Below, in pieces: positions 1 to 4,313 of a stretch of 6,252 nt of DNA. The notes under the pieces are model-generated. The model did not search any database. It was not told the origin of the DNA and was given only the letters and a program-made list of their open reading frames with translations. The stretch comes from Acidobacteriota bacterium (GTDB lineage Bacteria > Acidobacteriota > UBA6911 > RPQK01): NCBI GenBank assembly GCA_003819755.1, contig RPQK01000477.1:1-6252 (forward strand), in the 5' to 3' direction. Position 1 is the first letter of the stretch; each line of letters begins with the position of its first letter. Both the position numbers and the translations under genes were made by a program.

Positions 1-312
1 GTGGCTGTCCTCGACGCCGAGTTTTACACCGCCGATGCTTTTCCCGAGAAATATCGCGGAGGAGCGTTCCTGGCGTTGCACGGATCCTGGAACCGGGCAG
101 AACGGGTCGGGTACTCGGTTGTTTTTGTCCCCTTCAAGAACGGGAAGGCTGCCGGCGGCCCGGAGAATTTTCTGACCGGCTGGATGCTTTCGCCTGAAAA
201 GAAAGAAGTCTGGGGACGGCCGGTCGGCGTCCTTCAACTCCCTGACGGCTCGCTCTTGGTTTCTGATGACGGCGGCAACAAGGTCTGGCGTATCCGGTAT
301 GAGCGCCGGTAA
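1..312 (+). CDS. PQQ-dependent sugar dehydrogenase (sorbosone/glucose dehydrogenase-like), C-terminal fragment
   Basis: The reading frame is open from the first base and ends at TAA 310-312, so this is the last 103 residues of a gene that begins upstream of the window. The GTG at base 1 need not be the start. The residues fit the C-terminal end of the GSDH beta-propeller family, close to L-sorbosone dehydrogenase-like proteins: FPEKYRGGAFLALHGSWNR, a VVFVPF strand, FLTGWML, then GRPVGVLQLPDGSLLVSDDGG and a closing NKVWRIRY strand. Family members oxidise aldose sugars or sorbosone in the periplasm with PQQ as cofactor. The active-site and PQQ-binding parts lie mostly upstream and cannot be checked here, so the substrate is unknown. 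The next gene, a multihaem cytochrome c, follows directly or overlaps by a few bases, which suggests co-transcription and a possible electron-acceptor role for that cytochrome. The family call is quite sure; the substrate is not. Confidence 0.88.
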   Translation: MAVLDAEFYTADAFPEKYRGGAFLALHGSWNRAERVGYSVVFVPFKNGKAAGGPENFLTGWMLSPEKKEVWGRPVGVLQLPDGSLLVSDDGGNKVWRIRYERR

Positions 313-1039
313 GAAAATCATAAGTGGAATCCCCCTGGGAGCGCCGGCGAGACGCCAGCGAGACGCCCGCGCTCCCAGGGCGATGCTGTACGTCGTTACC
401 TTGAGCGGCACTCTCCTGCTCGCGCAGACACCAACGCCCGAGTTCTCTCATTCAGTGCACCTCAAAACCGTAGGATTGACGTGCGTTCAGTGCCATACCT
501 CGGTTTCCGAAAGCCGCTCGGCCAAAGATGTAAATCTTCCCAACGCAGAAATCTGTGCCATGTGCCACTCGGCCGAAGATGGCGACCAGCGCGGCAAGGC
601 GTCCGATTTCGTTCCAGAAGTTCCTCCCCGGCCCGTGAATTTCAACCACGAGCAGCACCTCGGCATTTCTGACCTGCTTCCCCGCATAGTCAACGCTCTT
701 GAATCCGGTCATTATCCCGAGGGCGATCCGGCGGCGATTCGCCGCCAGATAGACTCAGAGGAGGCCTGTACCGCTTGTCATCGCGGCCTCCAGCAGACGG
801 ACCTGGGCCGCCGCGAGAACTATCCACTCATGTCGGATTGCCTCGCCTGTCACAAGCCGGCAGGTAACGCCATGGCCGAGTGCCGGAAATGTCACGTGCC
901 GGAATTCAGCCTCCTTCCAGCCGACCACCAGGCGCCGACCTTTTTTGACGATCACTCTACCGAGGGCCAGAAGAAGAACATCGAACGCTGCCGTCAGTGC
1001 CACACCCCCCGATTCAATCCCTGCAGTCAGTGCCATTAA
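299..1039 (+). CDS. Exported heptahaem c-type cytochrome (cytochrome c3/c7-like)
   Basis: Seven CXXCH haem-binding motifs are visible, at residues 62-66, 86-90, 157-161, 181-185, 195-199, 231-235 and 242-246 (start at 299, 246 residues); the last one is the very C-terminus. His-rich segments such as FSHSVHLK and FNHEQHL fit distal axial ligands, as in class III multihaem cytochromes. The protein should carry electrons in the periplasm after signal-peptide export. The start is uncertain. ATG 299 overlaps the upstream stop by 14 bases and supplies a basic n-region (KK, then RRQR) before the hydrophobic core LYVVTLSGTLLLA. ATG 383 gives 218 residues but a signal peptide with no positive charge. 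Neither has a good ribosome binding site, so coupling to the upstream gene is plausible. A hairpin repeat at 333-380 lies inside the longer form. The gene follows a PQQ-type dehydrogenase, so a role as its electron acceptor is possible but inferred. The cytochrome assignment is secure; its redox partner is not known. Confidence 0.87.
   Translation: MSAGKKIISGIPLGAPARRQRDARAPRAMLYVVTLSGTLLLAQTPTPEFSHSVHLKTVGLTCVQCHTSVSESRSAKDVNLPNAEICAMCHSAEDGDQRGKASDFVPEVPPRPVNFNHEQHLGISDLLPRIVNALESGHYPEGDPAAIRRQIDSEEACTACHRGLQQTDLGRRENYPLMSDCLACHKPAGNAMAECRKCHVPEFSLLPADHQAPTFFDDHSTEGQKKNIERCRQCHTPRFNPCSQCH
333..380. repeat. Palindromic 48-bp repeat element between or within the dehydrogenase and cytochrome genes
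   Basis: Bases 333-349 pair with 364-380 over 17 positions with one mismatch (345 against 368); the outer 12 bp are perfect (CCCTGGGAGCGC and its complement). The loop region holds a 10-bp direct repeat, GCGAGACGCC at 347-356 and again at 358-367. The element is very GC-rich and has no T-run after it, so it is not a standard terminator. It looks like a REP-like interspersed element of the kind common in GC-rich environmental bacteria, but copies elsewhere in the genome cannot be seen here. Its 48 bases equal 16 codons, so it leaves the cytochrome frame open. Confidence 0.75.
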
Positions 1040-1078
1040 CCTTGCTCTTGCGCCCGAACAGGACGTGGTCAACAATGT

Positions 1079-1091
1079 CCCCCAACGGGGG
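1079..1091 (+). promoter_or_regulatory. Small GC hairpin covering the probable ribosome binding site of the permease
   Basis: Five C (1079-1083), AAC, then five G (1087-1091) form a perfect 5-bp stem with a 3-nt loop. The G side is part of GGGGGAAG (1087-1094), the only Shine-Dalgarno-like sequence before the preferred GTG start at 1099. The hairpin would hide this site in the mRNA. A control role is inferred; the pairing itself is seen directly. Confidence 0.35.
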
Positions 1092-1098
1092 AAGAACA

Positions 1099-2424
1099 GT
1101 GCTGACGCGATTCTTCAAGCTCGAGGAAAACCAAACCACTATCCAGCGCGAAGTTTCAGGCGGAATCACGACGTTCATGACGATGGCTTACATCATTTTT
1201 GTGCAGCCGGTTGTCATGAATGCCGCCGGGATTGATCTGGAAGCCGCCATGGTGGCGACCTGCGTTTCAAGCGCCCTGGCGACTTTCATCATGGGACTGG
1301 TGGCTAACTACCCGGTTGCCCTGGCTCCGGCCATGGGTCACAACTTCTTTTTCACTTACACGGTCGTCCTGACGCTCCAATACAGCTGGCAGCAGGCTTT
1401 GGGAGCCGTGTTTATCGCCGGGCTGCTTTTCGTTCTGCTCTCGGGTGTCGGACTGCGGGAAAGACTGTTGAACGAGGTTCCGGCGACGCTAAAACACGCG
1501 ATAGCGGTCGGCATCGGCCTGCTGATCGCGGTAGTCGGGCTCGAGTGGAGCGGGATCGTTGTCGCCAACCCAGGGACCCTCGTCGGAATGGGGAAACTTA
1601 GCGCTCCTCCGGTGCTCCTGTCGCTGTTCGGCTTGACTCTGATGGCGGTGCTGCTGGCCTTGCGCGTTCGGGCTGCCATGATGATTGGAATCGGCGCCAC
1701 TCTGGTCCTCGCCCTTTTCACCGGGATGGCTCAGTTTGAAGGTGTGGTGGGGCCGGTGCCTTCACTTGCGCCGACTTTCCTCAAACTCGACATCCTTGGG
1801 GCATTCCAGCCCCACATGATCTCGATCATCTTCATCTTCTTCTTTCTGGCCCTCTTTGACACGGTGGGAACGTTGATCGGGGTGAGCCAGGAGGCCGGGT
1901 TGCTCAGCCCGGATGGCACCTTGCCTCGAGCCCGCGAGGCGCTCCTGTCCGACGCGACCGGGACTTCGCTGGGAGCCCTGCTCGGCACATCTACCGTGAC
2001 CAGCTACATCGAGAGTGCTGCCGGAGTCAGTGCGGGCGCCCGGACCGGACTGGCAAACATGGTCACCGGCGTGCTGTTGCTCCTCTCGGTGTTTTTCTCG
2101 CCTCTGGTTAAGATGATCGGAGGCGGGGTGCAATATGGCGAAGGACTCAGGCTTTACCCGATCGTCGCTCCTGCCCTGATCATCGTCGGCTGTTTTATGA
2201 TCAAGAATGTGCGACACATCGTCTGGGACGATTTTGGAGAGGCCATCCCGGCGTTTCTCACGATCATGATAATGCCCTTGACCTTCAGCATCACCGAGGG
2301 AATCGCTTTCGGCTTTATCTCTTATACCGTTCTAAAGGCCGTGCAGGGGAAATTGCGGGAGGTGCCGATCCTCATCTCAGTCTTCGCACTGCTCTTTATC
2401 ATTCGCTACGTCTTCCTGCTTTAG
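1099..2424 (+). CDS. NCS2 family nucleobase permease (AzgA/guanine-hypoxanthine permease type)
   Basis: This is a 441-residue, strongly hydrophobic inner-membrane transporter of normal length for the AzgA branch of the NCS2 family, which takes up purine bases (adenine, guanine, hypoxanthine) with protons. Landmarks from the N-terminus: FFKLEENQTT and TTFMTMAYIIFVQP at the start, APAMGHN at residues 76-82, LFDTVGTLIG at 252-261, GTSTVTSYIESAAG at 296-309 with the conserved glutamate E305, and MPLTFSITEGIAFG near 392-405. GTG 1099 is preferred because it gives the usual family N-terminus (VLTRFFKLEEN) and sits behind GGGGGAAG. The frame is open back to ATG 997, but those codons lie in the cytochrome gene; ATG 1075 is a second alternative. 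The TM3 motif reads APAMGHN where I recall many relatives having APGMGLN, so substrate range may differ. It lies 59 bases after the cytochrome and 4 before the kinase-like gene. The family is sure; the exact purine is not. Confidence 0.92.
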   Translation: MLTRFFKLEENQTTIQREVSGGITTFMTMAYIIFVQPVVMNAAGIDLEAAMVATCVSSALATFIMGLVANYPVALAPAMGHNFFFTYTVVLTLQYSWQQALGAVFIAGLLFVLLSGVGLRERLLNEVPATLKHAIAVGIGLLIAVVGLEWSGIVVANPGTLVGMGKLSAPPVLLSLFGLTLMAVLLALRVRAAMMIGIGATLVLALFTGMAQFEGVVGPVPSLAPTFLKLDILGAFQPHMISIIFIFFFLALFDTVGTLIGVSQEAGLLSPDGTLPRAREALLSDATGTSLGALLGTSTVTSYIESAAGVSAGARTGLANMVTGVLLLLSVFFSPLVKMIGGGVQYGEGLRLYPIVAPALIIVGCFMIKNVRHIVWDDFGEAIPAFLTIMIMPLTFSITEGIAFGFISYTVLKAVQGKLREVPILISVFALLFIIRYVFLL

Positions 2425-2428
2425 ACCG

Positions 2429-3289
2429 ATGAGGCAACCCCCAGGTTTCAGACGATATTCCGGGACAGTGTTTGCGGGATGGATTCGAGAAGGCTTCCTG
2501 CCGCCCCAGGCTCTCCTTGACCACCCGGAGGAGATCGGGCGCCTGCCGGGCGCACAGCACCTGCTTGACTGCGAGGGGCGACAAATTCACCGACTCCCGC
2601 TGCCGTTCCAGGACGGGACCCGGAGTTGCTTTACTTACTACTTCACCAACGCTTCATTCGGCCGCGGCTTTCGCCGTTCTTACGCCTTTCGGACATTGCG
2701 GATGTCGCTGCGCCTGCAAAAGCACCGATTCCCCACTCTGAATGTGCTCGCCGCCCTGAAGCGACGGGGTGAACTGCTGAACTGGACGGGGCTTCTGGTT
2801 GCGGAGGAAGTCCAGTCGGTCTGCGAATTGCCGTCCGCCGGGCAACACGTTTTTCAGATTCATCCTTCCATCAGTCTGTCCCCCGAGCTTGCTGCCGCCC
2901 TCGGCCGGTACCTGGCGTCCTTGCACGGCGCCGGTTTTTACCACGGCGATTTGAAGAGCCGGCACACCCTGGTCTCCGATCAGAAGCAAGGTTATTCCTT
3001 TCACCTGGTCGACCTGGAGAAATCGCTGTACTTACCGTATTTACCCTCGTCGCTCGGGCTGGTGCTCGCGTCGCGCGATCTCGTTCAGCTCTTCGCCTCC
3101 CTCCCGGGTGCGGATCCCAGGGAATCGAAAGCTGACCTGGTGCTCGAGTCTTATCTTGAGTCAGCGGACCTGACCGCCCGGCAGAAGCGCGCACTGAAGA
3201 AGTTGACCAGCCTTTACGGCAAGCACGGATCATTTCGCCAAGGCAGAACGTTGCTGGAGAATCTCGTCGACCTGCTTCGGCGGAAATAA
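2429..3289 (+). CDS. Lipopolysaccharide kinase (Kdo/WaaP)-like protein, possibly with an atypical active site
   Basis: This 286-residue soluble protein looks like the WaaP/InaA branch of small bacterial protein-kinase-fold enzymes, which phosphorylate sugars of the lipopolysaccharide core in the cytoplasm. Visible parts are a helix followed by KHRFPTLNVLAALKRRGE (98-115, the usual 'gipTP' hinge), LLVAEEV (122-128), a helix LGRYLASLHGAGF (158-170), the catalytic loop HGDLKSRHTLV (172-182) with catalytic Asp D174, and HLVDLEKS (192-199) with metal-binding D195 in place of DFG. His179 at the usual Asn position also fits WaaP proteins. No lysine stands where the beta-3 VxK lysine is expected (around SCFTYYF, 66-72), so nucleotide binding may be unusual, or the protein may be a pseudokinase. 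It starts 4 nt after the permease stop with no clear ribosome binding site, which suggests translational coupling. No LPS-core genes are nearby to confirm the role. Fold confidence is good; function is moderate. Confidence 0.75.
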   Translation: MRQPPGFRRYSGTVFAGWIREGFLPPQALLDHPEEIGRLPGAQHLLDCEGRQIHRLPLPFQDGTRSCFTYYFTNASFGRGFRRSYAFRTLRMSLRLQKHRFPTLNVLAALKRRGELLNWTGLLVAEEVQSVCELPSAGQHVFQIHPSISLSPELAAALGRYLASLHGAGFYHGDLKSRHTLVSDQKQGYSFHLVDLEKSLYLPYLPSSLGLVLASRDLVQLFASLPGADPRESKADLVLESYLESADLTARQKRALKKLTSLYGKHGSFRQGRTLLENLVDLLRRK

Positions 3290-3303
3290 CACTGCGTGAG
3301 TCT

Positions 3304-3377
3304 AAAGCTGACAGCTGACGGCTGACAGCTGACAACTGCTTCGTTTTGGCTTTCGTCAGCCGTCAGCTGTCAGCTTT
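3304..3377. repeat. Perfect 23-bp inverted repeat built of GCTGACA-type heptamers
   Basis: Bases 3304-3326 are an exact inverted copy of 3355-3377, with a 28-base spacer. The left side contains four GCTGAC units spaced exactly 7 bases apart (3307, 3314, 3321, 3328); the right side contains three GTCAGC units with the same spacing. The hairpin begins 15 bases after the kinase-like stop codon and is followed by pyrimidine-rich DNA, so it might stop transcription or protect the mRNA 3' end, but there is no clean T-run. It looks like an interspersed repeat. Confidence 0.85.
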
Positions 3378-3412
3378 CTTCATCCTTCATCCTTCATCCT
3401 TCATCCTTCATC
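3378..3412. repeat. Tandem heptamer array (CTTCATC) x5
   Basis: Five exact head-to-tail copies of the 7-bp unit CTTCATC (GATGAAG on the other strand) run from 3378 to 3412, and a decayed copy (CTTTCTT) follows. The array abuts the preceding inverted repeat and shares its 7-bp period, though the unit sequence differs. There are no unique spacers, so it is not CRISPR. Copy number probably varies between strains by slippage; that is inference. Confidence 0.9.
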
Positions 3413-3455
3413 CTTTCTTCCTGCGATGCGGCACGAACCAAGTTGCCTGCTGGGG

Positions 3456-3483
3456 TTGAGTCTCAAGGCCCGTGATGTATCAT
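3456..3483 (+). promoter_or_regulatory. Candidate sigma-70-type promoter for the ferritin-like gene
   Basis: TTGAGT (3456-3461) and TATCAT (3478-3483) are separated by 16 bases: a 4/6 match to the -35 box and a 5/6 match to the -10 box. An 11-base palindrome, TTGAGTCTCAA (3456-3466), covers the -35 box and could be an operator. The implied 5' leader would be about 165 bases. This is a consensus match only, with no transcript evidence. Confidence 0.3.
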
Positions 3484-3568
3484 TGAATGTAAGGAGCCGA
3501 AGCTCCAGCCGATAGACAGCGGCGCACTTGCAGTAGATGTTGCCCGGTCCATTCCTCAAACGGCTCCA

Positions 3569-3590
3569 GTTTCGGCGCGAAAACCGAAAC
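3569..3590 (+). promoter_or_regulatory. Leader hairpin upstream of the ferritin-like gene
   Basis: GTTTCGG (3569-3575) pairs exactly with CCGAAAC (3584-3590) around an 8-base loop. If the promoter at 3456-3483 is real, this sits in the 5' leader, 64 bases before the start codon. It has no T-run directly after it. Its function is unknown, and a chance hairpin is possible. Confidence 0.3.
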
Positions 3591-3643
3591 ACCCTCACGG
3601 TCGAGTCGCGCCTGCTTCTTCGGAATCTAAGAACCAAACCACA

Positions 3644-3650
3644 AAGGAGG
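3644..3650 (+). promoter_or_regulatory. Strong ribosome binding site of the ferritin-like gene
   Basis: AAGGAGG lies 4 bases before ATG 3655 and is a near-perfect anti-16S match, much stronger than at the four start sites to its left. It fixes the start and points to high translation, as expected for an abundant ferritin-like stress protein. Confidence 0.85.
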
Positions 3651-3654
3651 AAAT

Positions 3655-4176
3655 ATGAGACTTACATCCATTAAGCTCAATGACTTTCGGGACCTTTACC
3701 TTTATCAGCTCAAAGACCTCTACTACACCGAGAACCAGATCATCGAGGCGATGCCGAAGATGATCGAAGCGGCCACGTCCACCGAGCTGCAAAGCGCGTT
3801 CCGCACGCATTTGGAGCAGACCAAGAGCCAGCGGCAGCGTCTGGAAAAGATCTTCGGGCGGCTGAACATGGAGCCGGAAGAGGAAAAATCCAGCGCAGCG
3901 GCCGGGCTGATTGATGATGGAAGCTACATGGTCAAAGCCGACGGTGATCCTGCGGTGAGGGACGCCGGACTAATCGCGGCCGCGCAGCGGATCGAACACT
4001 ACGAGATGGCCGGCTACGGCTGCGCCCGAACCTATGCCCACCGGCTGGGGTTCCACGAGGATGCTAACGTCCTGCAGAAGATCCTCGACGAAGAAGGCCA
4101 GACTGACAAAAAACTCACCGCGCTGGCCGAAAGCCACATCAACGCCGAAGCCCAGCACGCAACGAGACGGTACTAA
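3655..4176 (+). CDS. Ferritin-like domain protein of the DUF892 / YciE-YciF family
   Basis: This 173-residue protein has the length and pattern of the YciE/YciF family: a helical, ferritin-like fold that usually forms dimers and can carry a di-metal site in the four-helix bundle. Recognisable segments are DLYLYQLKDLYYTENQIIEA (13-32), MPKMIEAATSTELQSAF (33-49), HLEQTKSQRQRLEKIF (52-67), GLIDDG (84-89), DPAVRDAGLIAAAQRIEHYE (98-117), the following GYGCARTYAHRLG and LDEEGQTDKKLTALAE (144-159). Likely metal ligands include E26, E54, the E114-H115-E117 cluster and the acidic patch at D145-E147; these come from the family pattern and are not proven. Family members in enterobacteria are linked to stress responses; the substrate remains unclear. 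The gene stands alone with its own probable promoter, a strong ribosome binding site and a terminator-like hairpin just after it. The C-terminal HINAEAQHATRRY tail looks like a short lineage-specific extension. The family call is secure. Confidence 0.93.
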   Translation: MRLTSIKLNDFRDLYLYQLKDLYYTENQIIEAMPKMIEAATSTELQSAFRTHLEQTKSQRQRLEKIFGRLNMEPEEEKSSAAAGLIDDGSYMVKADGDPAVRDAGLIAAAQRIEHYEMAGYGCARTYAHRLGFHEDANVLQKILDEEGQTDKKLTALAESHINAEAQHATRRY

Positions 4177-4185
4177 GCTTGCTGA

Positions 4186-4220
4186 CGCATCTGGCCTCGC
4201 GGCCAGGTGCGGGTGCTTTT
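4186..4220 (+). terminator. Probable intrinsic terminator after the ferritin-like gene
   Basis: Bases 4186-4196 pair with 4201-4211 (11 bp, one G-T wobble) around a TCGC loop, with a CTGGCC/GGCCAG core. A short GGTGC gap is followed by TTTT (4217-4220). The stem begins 9 bases after the TAA at 4174-4176. The T-run is short and offset from the stem, so efficiency may be modest. Confidence 0.5.
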
Positions 4221-4230
4221 GCACAGCAGC

Positions 4231-4313
4231 CGTTGTCAAAAGGACCTCACGGACCTCAAGGACGGAAAGAGGGCAGTGTCTTTGAGGTCGTTGAGGTTGT
4301 CCTTTTCACAACG
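4231..4313. repeat. Imperfect inverted repeat of 9-bp units between convergent genes, possible bidirectional terminator
   Basis: Bases 4231-4263 match the reverse complement of 4278-4313 at 29 of 33 aligned positions, with one 3-base bulge. The left arm carries GGACCTCAC and GGACCTCAA in tandem; the right arm carries TTGAGGTCG and TTGAGGTTG, so both sides have a 9-bp period. On each strand the distal arm ends in GTCCTTTT, giving a run of four T's in both directions, in the right place to stop both the ferritin-like transcript and the convergent amidase transcript. The right arm includes the last codons and the stop of the amidase gene. Confidence 0.65.

Larger units (their letters stand above)
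3290..3654. other. Non-coding region between the kinase-like and ferritin-like genes
   Basis: This 365-base stretch holds no convincing gene. In order it carries the inverted heptamer repeat (3304-3377), the CTTCATC tandem array (3378-3412), a weak sigma-70-like promoter (3456-3483), a small GGAGC/GCTCC hairpin (3493-3506), a 7-bp hairpin (3569-3590) and the ribosome binding site of the next gene. A 78-residue frame on the - strand (3401-3637) resembles no family I know and partly translates the repeats. Nothing looks like a tRNA or a known riboswitch. Confidence 0.7.

Noticed and set aside
266..298. Start of the cytochrome gene at ATG 266
   Set aside because: It would lie well within the dehydrogenase gene and add residues with no export-signal character; ATG 299 or 383 fits better.
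997..1098. In-frame extension of the permease gene back to ATG 997 or ATG 1075
   Set aside because: Codons from 997 to 1039 lie within the cytochrome gene and encode a non-family N-terminus (MPHPPIQSLQS). The family start motif FFKLEEN follows GTG 1099 directly, and a Shine-Dalgarno-like sequence precedes it. ATG 1075 stays possible but is less likely.
3378..3412. Tandem CTTCATC copies as a CRISPR array
   Set aside because: The units are 7 bp and directly adjacent with no spacers, and no cas gene is present.
3401..3637. A 78-residue open frame on the - strand in the intergenic region
   Set aside because: It has no recognisable family, an arginine-rich composition typical of GC-rich antisense frames, no ribosome binding site that I can see, and it overlaps the tandem repeat and the leader of the ferritin-like gene.
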